From: Erythrobacter oryzae | Lineage (GTDB): Bacteria; Pseudomonadota; Alphaproteobacteria; Sphingomonadales; Sphingomonadaceae | NCBI RefSeq assembly: GCF_030271515.1 | Contig: NZ_JASCXI010000001.1 | Span: 868,001 to 932,000 of the forward strand | Length of the DNA: 64,000 nt | Reading direction: 5' to 3' | In this document: positions 8,150-16,036 of the stretch, piece by piece | How positions within the stretch are numbered: the first letter of the stretch is position 1 | How the letters are laid out: every line of letters starts with the position of its first letter | Made by a program: the position numbers and the translations under genes | The notes under the pieces: model-generated | Databases searched by the model: none | What the model was told of the DNA's origin: nothing | Seen by the model: the letters and a program-made list of their open reading frames with translations, nothing else

Positions 8150-9748
8150 TCAGATGGTGATGTCGTTGGGGCGCGCCTTGCGCAGCCATCCGGCGACGAA
8201 CATGCGGGTGAGGGTCACGCCGGTGAACACCGAGGTGATGATCCCGATGAACAGCACCACCGCAAAGCCGCGCACCGGGCCGGTGCCGAACATGCCCAGC
8301 GCGACGGCCGAGATGAGGTTGGTGAGGTTCGCGTCGAAGATCGCGCGGCTGGCTTCCTTGTAGCCGGTCTCGACCGCGGCGACGACCTTGCGCCCGCGCG
8401 CGCGCTCTTCGCGGATGCGCTCGTTGATGAGGACGTTGGCATCGACCGCCGCGCCGATGGTGATGACGAAGCCCGCGATCCCCGGCAGGCTCAGCGTGAA
8501 GCCGAACAGCGCCATCAGCCCGAGCAGCATCAGCACGTTGAACACCAGCGCCACGGTGGCATAGACCCCGAAGCGGCCATAGCTGACGATCATCAGCACG
8601 ATCACCGCGAGGCTGCCGATTCCCATCGCGATCAGGCCCTTGCGGATCGAGTCCGCGCCAAGGTCCGGCCCGACAGTGCGTTCCTCGACCACCGCCAGCG
8701 GCACCGGCAGCGCGCCTGAACGCAGCGCGATCGCGAGGGTATTGGCGCTCTCGGCGGTGAAGCTCCCCGAGATCTGCGCCCGCCCGCCGAGGATCGGCTC
8801 GTTGATGCCCGGCGCCGAAAGCACCTGCCCGTCGAGGATGATCGCAAACGGCTTGCCGACGTTCTCGGTGGTGAGCTTGGCGAACTTGGCCCCGCCCTGC
8901 GCGTCGAAGGCGATGGTGACGACGGCCTGCCCGTTCTGCGGATCGCGCTCGGCCTGCGCGCCGGTGAGGTTGTCGCCGCGGATCCCGCCCAGCCGCTTGA
9001 CCGCGATGGCGCTGCCCGCGCCCGGGGTGCCCGGGGCATATTGGACGATCTGGCTGCCCGCCGGCGCAATCCCTGCGTCGATGTTGGTCTGCAGCGCATT
9101 GAGATCGACCAGCTTGAACTCGAGCTGCGCGGTCTTGCCTAGCAAATCCTTCAGCCCCTGCGGGTCCTGCAGGCCCGGCACCTGCACCACGATGCGGGTC
9201 GCGCCCTGGCGGATGATGGTCGGCTCGCGCGTGCCGAGCTCGTCGATGCGGCGGCGCACGACTTCGGTGGCGCTGTCCATCGCATCGTCGATCGCCTGGT
9301 TCACCCCGGCATCGGTCTGCGAGAGCACGATGCGCTGCCCGTCGACGACGTTGAGCTCCCACTCGCGCACCGTGGTCGCGCCCTGCATGGCCGGCTCGAT
9401 CAGCCCGCGCGCGCGGTCGATGTCGGCGGCATTCTCGAGGATGAAGGACAGCTGCCCCCCCGCGGTCGACACGTCGCCGATGCGGATGCGCGGCTCGGCA
9501 TTGCGCATCAGCTGGCGGACCGTCTCCTCCATGTTCTCGAGCCGCTGCGCGCGCACGTCGGCGGCCTTGGCTTCGAGCAGCAGGTGCGAGCCGCCGGCAA
9601 GGTCGAGGCCGAGATTGACCTGCGGGTCGGGCAGCGCCGAGGGCCAGTCGATCCCGGCGACATTGGCCAGCGAAGGCAGCGCCAGCAGCGATGCCGCCAG
9701 CGTCGTCGCCCACAGCGACAGCTTTTTCCAGAGGGGAAAGTCGAGCAT
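8150..9748 (-). CDS. secD: Protein translocase subunit SecD
   Basis: A 532-aa inner-membrane protein. It has one N-terminal membrane segment, the signature LGLDLAGGSHL (about 46-56), a large periplasmic P1 region, and a C-terminal bundle of five segments containing GFVITIGAAVDANVLINERI and GTGPVRGFAVVLFIGI. It works with SecF in the late, proton-driven step of Sec export. Length is normal for alphaproteobacteria. It is the middle gene of the operon, 63 bp after yajC. Confidence 0.97.
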   Translation of the reverse strand: MLDFPLWKKLSLWATTLAASLLALPSLANVAGIDWPSALPDPQVNLGLDLAGGSHLLLEAKAADVRAQRLENMEETVRQLMRNAEPRIRIGDVSTAGGQLSFILENAADIDRARGLIEPAMQGATTVREWELNVVDGQRIVLSQTDAGVNQAIDDAMDSATEVVRRRIDELGTREPTIIRQGATRIVVQVPGLQDPQGLKDLLGKTAQLEFKLVDLNALQTNIDAGIAPAGSQIVQYAPGTPGAGSAIAVKRLGGIRGDNLTGAQAERDPQNGQAVVTIAFDAQGGAKFAKLTTENVGKPFAIILDGQVLSAPGINEPILGGRAQISGSFTAESANTLAIALRSGALPVPLAVVEERTVGPDLGADSIRKGLIAMGIGSLAVIVLMIVSYGRFGVYATVALVFNVLMLLGLMALFGFTLSLPGIAGFVITIGAAVDANVLINERIREERARGRKVVAAVETGYKEASRAIFDANLTNLISAVALGMFGTGPVRGFAVVLFIGIITSVFTGVTLTRMFVAGWLRKARPNDITI

Positions 9749-9811
9749 TGCGTCAGGGTCTCACACGCAAAAGTTCATGGTCGCGACCAGCCGATGCGGC
9801 CGCGCAGAAAT

Positions 9812-10144
9812 TCAGTCGTTGGCCGGCTTGCCGGCGGGCGGGATGATGTCGCCCAGCGTCGCCTTGATCGCCTTGACGCGGACATTGGGGCCGAGATCGA
9901 GCTCGACATAGGTGTCGTCGACCTTGACCACCTTGCCCACAAGGCCGCCCGCGGTCACCACCTGGTCGCCCTTCTTGACGGCGGCGATCTTGGCCTGGTG
10001 TTCCTTCTGCTTCTTCATCTGCGGCGAGATGATCAGGAACCAGAAGATCGCGATCATGCCGACGATCGGCACGATGTTGAGCCAGAAGGCCGCCCCCGAA
10101 GGCGCGCCCGCCCCGGCAGCGGCGGCGAGAAGGTCGATTGTCAT
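9812..10144 (-). CDS. yajC: Preprotein translocase subunit YajC
   Basis: A 110-aa protein with one membrane segment (FWLNIVPIVGMIAIFWFLII) followed by SPQMKKQKEHQAKIAAVKKGDQVVTAGGLVGKV, the hallmark of YajC. It associates with SecDF in the inner membrane. First gene of the yajC-secD-secF operon; the promoter should lie just above 10144, in the gap before tRNA-Pro. Confidence 0.97.
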   Translation of the reverse strand: MTIDLLAAAAGAGAPSGAAFWLNIVPIVGMIAIFWFLIISPQMKKQKEHQAKIAAVKKGDQVVTAGGLVGKVVKVDDTYVELDLGPNVRVKAIKATLGDIIPPAGKPAND

Positions 10145-10264
10145 GCGCTAGAGCCCGTCAGATCCCGTGAAACTTCGTAAGGAGCTTGTCGCCCCCGGCG
10201 TTCAAGTGGGCGCGCCTAGCAGCATTGCAAGCGGGTCGCAATGATTGGGGCCACCTGCGTTGGC

Positions 10265-10353
10265 GCAGACCTCCCGCCCCGCCTCCCCACCCGGCCACCA
10301 TAGCATGATCGTATCATTGGTGGCCGGGTGGGGAGGCGGGGCGGGAGGTCTGC
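10265..10353. repeat. Perfect 36-bp inverted repeat (large hairpin)
   Basis: The arms 10265-10300 and 10318-10353 are exact reverse complements over 36 bases, starting GCAGACCTCCCG on the left. They are separated by 17 bases, in which ATGAT (10305-10309) and ATCAT (10313-10317) pair again. It lies in the otherwise gene-free 10145-10443 stretch between yajC and tRNA-Pro. There is no T-run after either arm, so it is not a typical rho-independent terminator. A REP/MITE-like palindromic element is possible. Short minus-strand frames through it are taken as non-coding. Confidence 0.85.
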
Positions 10354-10443
10354 ATCGCGCGTGAGCGCGATCGCACAACAAACCCTCCCAAACCCGCTTG
10401 CCAGCCTCAAACACCGCGCCTATAGGCCCCGCTCCACTGGTGA

Positions 10444-10520
10444 CGGGACGTAGCGCAGCCTGGTAGCGCATCACACTGGGGGTGTGGGGGTCGGAGGTTC
10501 GAATCCTCTCGTCCCGACCA
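10444..10520 (+). tRNA. tRNA-Pro (anticodon GGG)
   Basis: 77 nt with CCA encoded. The acceptor stem is CGGGACG/CGTCCCG and the D-stem GCGC/GCGC. The anticodon stem TCACA/TGTGG carries loop CTGGGGG (anticodon GGG). The T arm is GAGG-TTCGAAT-CCTC. It stands at the left edge of the eCIS region; no duplicated 3' end was seen on the far side. Confidence 0.95.
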
Positions 10521-10587
10521 GTGGACTTCTATCCTGACAATCTGTTTGCCCTATCCGGCGTTGTCCGGCTGGCGCTTGTCCGGCAGC

Positions 10588-11286
10588 CTAGAAGCTGACG
10601 GGCGCGCCTGCGGCGTGGCGGACCGGCTCTTCGAAAGACCGGCCTTCCAGCTGGCGACCAATGGCGCTGCGGCGCGGCAGGTCGAACTTGCTCAGAATGG
10701 CATGGACATGGTTCTTGACCGTCGCCGGGCTGATCGCCAGCTCGCGCGCGATCTGCTTGTTCGACAGGCCGCTGGCGACCAGCCTGGCGACCTCTGCCTC
10801 GCGCGAGGTGAGCCTATCGCTGGCGCGCAGTTCTGCATCGCGGGCGATGGCGGCCAGCCGGTCGAGCAGCCGCGCGGTGAGATCCGGCGGACAGGCGCTG
10901 AGCCCATGCGCGGCCTGCATCGCCGCCTCGCAGATCGCCTCGATCGAACCGTCCTGCCCGACAAAGGCGCGCACCCCCGCTTCGGCGCAGGCCAGCGCAT
11001 CGTCGACCTCGTTGATCCCGAAAGCGACGATCCCGATCCCCGGACTGGCCTTGCTCAGCTGCCGCGCCTGACCCAGCGCGCGCCGCCGCGAGGTATCGAG
11101 CACCACCACCTCGATCCCGCCATCCGCAACGATCTCGATCGCCTCGGCGATGGCAGCGGCACCGACCATTTCGAAGCGCTGCGTGCGCGAGAGCGCGGCG
11201 AGCATGCCTTCGCGGAACAGCACGATATCACCGACGATCAGCAATCGCGGAAGACCCCTGCGCGGCAGCGGTAATTCGATAGACAT
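10588..11286 (-). CDS. LuxR/NarL-type regulator with degenerate receiver (likely eCIS regulator)
   Basis: A 232-aa protein. The N-terminal receiver-like domain (14-125) keeps one acidic residue in IVGDIVLFREG and an Asp in VVVLDTS. The usual active-site Lys is replaced: the region that normally reads like LLKD is FVGQD. Phosphorylation may therefore not be the switch. The C-terminal LuxR helix-turn-helix (about 155-215) is intact (LTSREAEVARLVASGLSNKQIARELAIS, then TVKNHVHAILSKF). It is divergent from the eCIS genes across about 455 bp, so it is the best candidate for their regulator; that is inference from position. Confidence 0.88.
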   Translation of the reverse strand: MSIELPLPRRGLPRLLIVGDIVLFREGMLAALSRTQRFEMVGAAAIAEAIEIVADGGIEVVVLDTSRRRALGQARQLSKASPGIGIVAFGINEVDDALACAEAGVRAFVGQDGSIEAICEAAMQAAHGLSACPPDLTARLLDRLAAIARDAELRASDRLTSREAEVARLVASGLSNKQIARELAISPATVKNHVHAILSKFDLPRRSAIGRQLEGRSFEEPVRHAAGAPVSF

Positions 11287-11741
11287 CCTGCCCTCCGACC
11301 TGTCGGTAGCCGATGCTGGCCGTCCCGCAGCTCACCCGGGCTGCGGCCTGTGCCGGTCATCGCTGAAAATTCTGTCCCATCAATTGGCACAGGATAGGCC
11401 CGTCCTTGACCGCCACATTGGCTTTTTCCGCCAAGTTTCCAGGGCCACGCGGATAGAGGGGTGCCGGGCAGGCCGCGCGCCTCCGGTCCGGACCGGGGGC
11501 ATGGACCATTCGGCCTATGCCTGCGGCCCCGCCGCAATCAGCAATTACAACCGGATAGGTCGGGACGGCGAGCTGTAACGCCCCCGCAATGCCGGCCTTC
11601 GCGTCGCTCCGGGGGGCAAGAGGATACAGGCCGTCGGGCCGGGAAAGCAGCCTGATCGGATGGCCGGATCACCCGGCGCAGGCCACCGGCTGGCCCGTTC
11701 GGGTCATAGGCCCGCGCCCTGCCCCGCGCCTAAGCCAAGGC
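11287..11741. promoter_or_regulatory. Divergent control region of the eCIS locus
   Basis: 455 bp without a convincing gene lie between the LuxR-type regulator (minus) and the first eCIS-run gene (plus). Short frames across it lack family features or a ribosome site. By position it must hold the promoters in both directions. No clear -35/-10 pair, sigma-54 site or strong palindrome could be picked out by eye. Confidence 0.5.
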
Positions 11742-12113
11742 ATGTCCGCAGCAGCTTTGAGCAGCGAGGTGCACGCCGTGATTCGCATCACCCTCGGAAC
11801 AATGCCGAGCCTCCTGCGCGAGATCATCGCATCGACCCTCGCGACCCAGCCCGATTTCGATGTCACCGGGCAGACCCGCGATCCTGCGGGGGCCGGGTCC
11901 GATGTCCTGCTGCTGTGTTCGGGGACAGGCGACAACGTCGCGCTTGCCGATCTGCTGCGCGCCAATCCGCCCGCGATCATCGCGCTCGACGCAAGGGGAG
12001 AGCAGGCCGCGATCCTGCATCTCGAATGCCGCGAGGAGCCGCTCTCGGCACCCGGCGATCTGTGCGGGATCGTGCGCGAGGCGGCCCGCGGCCTGGCGGG
12101 GACACGCCACTGA
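11742..12113 (+). CDS. Stand-alone receiver-like protein, first gene of the eCIS run
   Basis: A 123-aa protein of no assigned family. From about residue 13 it reads like a NarL-type receiver start (VIRITLGTMPSLLREIIAST, then PDFDVTGQTRD), with hydrophobic strands LLLLCSG and AIIALDARG where receivers have their central strands. The phospho-acceptor Asp and the Lys are not evident. It may be a degenerate receiver partner of the divergent LuxR-type protein. The ATG at 11742 follows CAAGG; a GTG at 11778 is an alternative. Its stop overlaps the next ATG (TGATG), which ties it to the eCIS transcript. Confidence 0.65.
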   Translation: MSAAALSSEVHAVIRITLGTMPSLLREIIASTLATQPDFDVTGQTRDPAGAGSDVLLLCSGTGDNVALADLLRANPPAIIALDARGEQAAILHLECREEPLSAPGDLCGIVREAARGLAGTRH

Positions 12114-12700
12114 TGGCCCGCCACATGGCCATCGCCGCGGTCTGTGCCGCGATCAAGGGCGTGCTGAGCGAGACCTATCCGCGCAGCCAGTTCGGCACCA
12201 AGCTCAAGATCGACACGATCCAGCCCAAGGATGTCGCCACACTCAGCGACGAGGGCATCGCGATCCTGCTGTGGCGGGTGACGGTCAACACCCAGCGGCG
12301 CGGCCTGCCGCCGCGCGTCGATGCCGACGGGCGCACCTTCCGGCCCTCGCTGCCGCTCGATCTGCACATCATGATGCTGCCCTACGCCACCAATGCCGAG
12401 CGCCAGCACCGCATTCTGGGCTGGATGATGCGGGCGATGGCCGATGCCGGGGCGATCAACGCCGGCCAGCTCAACCACTACCTGTCCGAAACCGACGTAT
12501 TCCCCGCGATCGAAAGCGTCGAGCCGGTCTGCGATCCGCTCGCGACGGCGGACTATATCACGATGTGGTCGCGCATCGAGAAGGCGCCGCTCGGCATCAA
12601 CTATCTGGTGCGGATGGTGCTGATCGACAGCGAGATGTCGCTCGATACCGGCGCGCCGGTGGTCGAGCGCGTGATCAAGGCAGGGGTGCCGGCGGAATGA
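12113..12700 (+). CDS. DUF4255 eCIS tail terminator/cap (Pvc16/Afp16-like)
   Basis: A 195-aa protein matching the DUF4255 (Pvc16 N-terminal) family: VCAAIKGVLSETYP at the start, a central VTVNTQRRG and LDLHIMMLPYA, then RQHRILGWMMRAM, MWSRIEKAPLGINYLVRMVLIDSE near the end. In Afp and PVC particles this protein caps the distal end of the tube/sheath and fixes particle length. It overlaps the upstream stop by one base and the next gene by four (ATGA), so all three are probably co-translated. Confidence 0.88.
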   Translation: MARHMAIAAVCAAIKGVLSETYPRSQFGTKLKIDTIQPKDVATLSDEGIAILLWRVTVNTQRRGLPPRVDADGRTFRPSLPLDLHIMMLPYATNAERQHRILGWMMRAMADAGAINAGQLNHYLSETDVFPAIESVEPVCDPLATADYITMWSRIEKAPLGINYLVRMVLIDSEMSLDTGAPVVERVIKAGVPAE

Positions 12701-13611
12701 TCGCGCAGCTTGCCCCGGGCCACGACGTGGTCGCGCTGCCCGTGCCGCTCGGCATTCGCCTGCGCGACACGGCCACGGCGCGCTTTGTCGGGAGCGGTGT
12801 CGATGTCGGGGTCGAGCGCGCGGTCGCCGCCGCGCGCCGCCACGTGCTCGCACCGACGCCTTCGGGCCACTGGGTGAACCAGGGCGTGCTGGGCGAATTG
12901 CGCAGCCTGCCGGCCGATCCTGCCGCGTGGCCCGCCAACCGCCGCGCGTTCCGCATCGCGGTTGACGACCCCTCGGGACAATACCTGCCGCTGCGGCTGG
13001 TCGGCGACCTGCCGGTCAATGGCACGCTGGTGTGGGGCGGATGGCCGGCGCTGCCGGCGGCGGACTACGGGCCGCTGATGCCGGCGGGCGCGGCGCAGGG
13101 GTTCAAGCCTGCGTGGCTGCCGCTGTTCCCCTCGAGCGCCTATTCTGCCGGGCCGCTCGCCCGGGTGCATGCGCATCTGGCGCTGCGCGATCCGGCGACG
13201 GGCGCGCTGGTCGACGCTGCCTGGGCACTGGTCAAGGTTTCGCTGGGCGCACGCGTGATCGGCCTCGGTCTGGCCGACGCGGGCGGCGCGGTCGGAGTGT
13301 TCTTCCCTTACCCGCTGCTCCCCGACCTGACCCCGCAGCAGAAGACCCAGGGCCGCCCCGTCGCCGGATGGGACGTGACGATCGCAGTGCACTGCACCGG
13401 TCTCGGCAAGCCGGGCGATGCCGCCGTGGTGCCCGATCTCGCCGCCATTCTCGCCCAGCTTGCCCAGCCTGCGCGGAGAGCGTTGCGCACCACCGCCGCC
13501 GCGCTGCCCGCGCTCGGCGTGCAACGCCTGCTGCTCGGCACCCCGCTGGTGCTGCGCAGCGAAAGCCCGCCCGGCACCCGCAAATCTTCGCTGTACCTCA
13601 ACAACCCCTGA
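12697..13611 (+). CDS. Unknown eCIS-locus protein
   Basis: A 304-aa protein not recognised. It has no signal peptide and no membrane segment. The first 200 residues look beta-rich, with short strands such as FRIAVDDPSGQYLPLRLVG and LARVHAHLALRDPATGALV that resemble Ig-like or carboxypeptidase-regulatory folds. The C-terminus is alanine-rich and helical. It starts inside the DUF4255 stop (ATGA) and is followed by the first sheath after 22 bp, so it should belong to the particle or its assembly. A cap partner of Pvc16 is possible but unproven. Confidence 0.7.
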   Translation: MIAQLAPGHDVVALPVPLGIRLRDTATARFVGSGVDVGVERAVAAARRHVLAPTPSGHWVNQGVLGELRSLPADPAAWPANRRAFRIAVDDPSGQYLPLRLVGDLPVNGTLVWGGWPALPAADYGPLMPAGAAQGFKPAWLPLFPSSAYSAGPLARVHAHLALRDPATGALVDAAWALVKVSLGARVIGLGLADAGGAVGVFFPYPLLPDLTPQQKTQGRPVAGWDVTIAVHCTGLGKPGDAAVVPDLAAILAQLAQPARRALRTTAAALPALGVQRLLLGTPLVLRSESPPGTRKSSLYLNNP

Positions 13612-13633
13612 TTTCGCGCCAAGGAGAAGTAGG

Positions 13634-15568
13634 ATGCCCGAATATCTCGCACCCGGTGTCTTCGTCGAGGAGGTGAGCTATCGCGCCAAGTCGATCGAAG
13701 GCGTGAGCACCACAACCACCGGCTTTGTCGGCCCGACCCGGTTCGGCCCGACCGATCTCGAACCCGAAGTGATCACCTCGCTCGTCGAGTTCGAGCGCGT
13801 CTATGGCGGACGCGGCAAGCTGGTGTGGAACGGCACCGAAATCGACAACTACATGTGGAACGCCGCCCGCGCCTTTTTCGAGGAAGGCGGCAAGCGGCTG
13901 TATGTCAGCCGCGTCTACAAGCGCGACGGCAGCAATGTCGGCGCAGCGACCCGCACGGCGGTCAACAATCTCAAGTTCTCGGCCCGCTTCCCGGGCGTGG
14001 CTGGCAATGGCCGGCTGACCCTGCAATTCGCGCTGGGCCAGAACCGGCTGGTCATCGATGGATCGAACAAGTCGCTCAAGGGCCTCGGCGATGGCGATAT
14101 CGTTTACGTCTCCTTCGATCCGCCGCCGGTCGAACCGCCCGCCTCTCCGCCCGCCGCGCCGGCGGGCCTGGTCGGCTTCTACCTGCTGGTCTGGGATGGC
14201 CCCGCCAATGCCTGGAAGCTGACCCAGCCCGCCATCGCGGCCGACCCTGCCGCCACCCCGCCGGTGGCTGCCGTGCCTGCCAAATCGATGCCGCTGACGG
14301 ACGGCGCGATTTCCGCCAATGTCCGCATCCGGCGCGTTTCGGTGTCGGTGTTCTATGAGCCCGCCGCCACCGATCTGCCGACCTTCGCGCAGGTCGAACT
14401 GGCGCTCGACAACCGCCACACCAGCAACGGCACACCGGATTCGCTGCTCAAGGTCTTCGCCCGGGACCTGCCGAGCGACGGCATGGCGCGCACCACCCCG
14501 ATCGTGATCGAACGCGACGGTGTTTCGGCCGACCCCACGGGGCTCGATCTGATCGCCGCCTTCACCACGACGGGCTCGAGTGCCACGGCCTCCAAGATCC
14601 GGCTGGCGGACCTGATCGCCGACGCCGCCGATCCGGCCAAGACCTCGCTGACCTTCATCCTCGACAACGGCCGGGACGGCGTCGCGCCCGATGCCAACAC
14701 CTATATCGGCGCCGAGGACGTCGCCACCAATCGCCGCACCGGCCTCAAGACCTTCGAGAATGTCGAGGACATCTCGATCGTCGCCGCGCCGGGATCGAGC
14801 GCCACCGCCACCGACGCCCAGGGCGTCGCCAATGCCTTGATCGCCCATGCGCAGACCATGCGCTACCGCATCGCCATCATCGACAGCATCAAGGGCCAGT
14901 CGATCGCCGACGTGCGCGCCTATCGCGGCAAGTTCGACAGCAAATACGCCGCCTTCTACTATCCCTGGGTGCGGATCATCGATCCGGTCACCAATCAGGA
15001 AAACCACTACCCGCCCTCGGGCTTCGTCGCCGGGATCTTCGCCCGCAACGACATCGAACGCGCGGTCTACAAGGCCCCTGCGAACGAGGTGGTGAACCTT
15101 GCCATCGGCTTCGAGAAGTTCCTCAACAAGGGCCAGCAGGAAGTGCTCAACCCCGAAGGGGTCAACTGCTTCCGCTTCTTCGAAGGGCGCGGGATGCGGC
15201 TGTGGGGCGCGCGCACCATGACCAGCGATCCCGAATGGAAATACGTCAATCTGAGGCGCTATTTCGCCTACCTTGAGCGCTCGATCGACAAGGGCACCCA
15301 ATGGGCCGTGTTCGAGCCCAATGGCGAGAAGCTGTGGGCCAATGTCCGCCGCACGATCGAGGATTTCCTGCTCAACGAATGGCAGAACGGCGCGCTGCTC
15401 GGCGACAAGCCGGAGAAGTCCTACTTCGTCAAATGCGACCGCTCCACCATGACGCAGAACGATCTCGATAACGGCCGGCTGATTTGCCAGGTCGGCGTCG
15501 CTCCGCTGCGTCCCGCCGAATTCGTCATCTTCCGCGTCGGCCAATGGACGGCCGACCGCAAGGCCTGA
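13634..15568 (+). CDS. eCIS contractile sheath protein 1 (Pvc2-like)
   Basis: A 644-aa phage-type tail sheath. The N-terminus is the classic sheath start (YLAPGVFVEEV), followed by TTGFVGPTRFGPTD, then ARAFFEEGGKRLYVSRVYK. A Pro/Ala-rich loop (about 162-185) and a middle insertion follow. The conserved C-terminal part runs from about 500 with KYAAFYYPWVRI, GVNCFRFFEGRGMRLWGART, YVNLRRYFAYLERSI and LICQVGVAPLRPAEFVIFRV. It polymerises around the tube and contracts to drive it. The ATG at 13634 is preceded by AAGGAGAAGTAGG. Confidence 0.95.
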   Translation: MPEYLAPGVFVEEVSYRAKSIEGVSTTTTGFVGPTRFGPTDLEPEVITSLVEFERVYGGRGKLVWNGTEIDNYMWNAARAFFEEGGKRLYVSRVYKRDGSNVGAATRTAVNNLKFSARFPGVAGNGRLTLQFALGQNRLVIDGSNKSLKGLGDGDIVYVSFDPPPVEPPASPPAAPAGLVGFYLLVWDGPANAWKLTQPAIAADPAATPPVAAVPAKSMPLTDGAISANVRIRRVSVSVFYEPAATDLPTFAQVELALDNRHTSNGTPDSLLKVFARDLPSDGMARTTPIVIERDGVSADPTGLDLIAAFTTTGSSATASKIRLADLIADAADPAKTSLTFILDNGRDGVAPDANTYIGAEDVATNRRTGLKTFENVEDISIVAAPGSSATATDAQGVANALIAHAQTMRYRIAIIDSIKGQSIADVRAYRGKFDSKYAAFYYPWVRIIDPVTNQENHYPPSGFVAGIFARNDIERAVYKAPANEVVNLAIGFEKFLNKGQQEVLNPEGVNCFRFFEGRGMRLWGARTMTSDPEWKYVNLRRYFAYLERSIDKGTQWAVFEPNGEKLWANVRRTIEDFLLNEWQNGALLGDKPEKSYFVKCDRSTMTQNDLDNGRLICQVGVAPLRPAEFVIFRVGQWTADRKA

Positions 15569-15579
15569 GGAGCACGCAC

Positions 15580-16032
15580 ATGGCAGTCAAACGCGATCGG
15601 CCCTACGTCCAGTTCAACTTCCTGGTTGATCTGGGCGACGGCAACACCAGCGGCCCCGATGCCGGGTTCCAGGAGATTTCCGGCATCGGCATGGAAGTCA
15701 CCGTCAGCGAATACCGCAACGGCAACAGCCTCGAGAATTCGGTGATGAAGACCACCGGGCTCAACAAGGCCAGCGACGTCACGCTGAAGCGCGGCGTGAT
15801 CGGTTCGCTGAACCTCTACAACTGGCTCAACCAGATCAGGAACGGCGACCAGAACGCGATGCGCACGGTCACCATCCAGCTCCAGAACGAGGACCATTCC
15901 GAGGTCGTCATGACCTGGAAGCTGCTGCGCGCGCGGATCATCAAGCACACCTCCGGCGCGCTCAACGCCAAGGGCACCGACGTGGCGATGGAAGAGCTGG
16001 TGATGGCCTACGAACGGCTGGAAATGGAATAG
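15580..16032 (+). CDS. eCIS inner tube protein 1 (gp19/Hcp-like)
   Basis: A 150-aa tail tube protein with FNFLVDLGDG, GFQEISGIGMEVTVSEYRNG, DVTLKRGVIG and the C-terminal MEELVMAYERLEME, the standard pattern of T4 gp19-like tubes. It would stack into the hollow tube inside the sheath. It starts 11 bp after sheath 1 and is one of two tube paralogues in the locus; this one is the closer match to the main tube subunit. Confidence 0.95.
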   Translation: MAVKRDRPYVQFNFLVDLGDGNTSGPDAGFQEISGIGMEVTVSEYRNGNSLENSVMKTTGLNKASDVTLKRGVIGSLNLYNWLNQIRNGDQNAMRTVTIQLQNEDHSEVVMTWKLLRARIIKHTSGALNAKGTDVAMEELVMAYERLEME

Positions 16033-16036
16033 GCCC

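Noticed and set aside
10202-10474. Minus-strand frames through the large palindrome and the tRNA.
   Set aside because: They overlap the tRNA, owe their length to the GC-rich repeat and have no family features.
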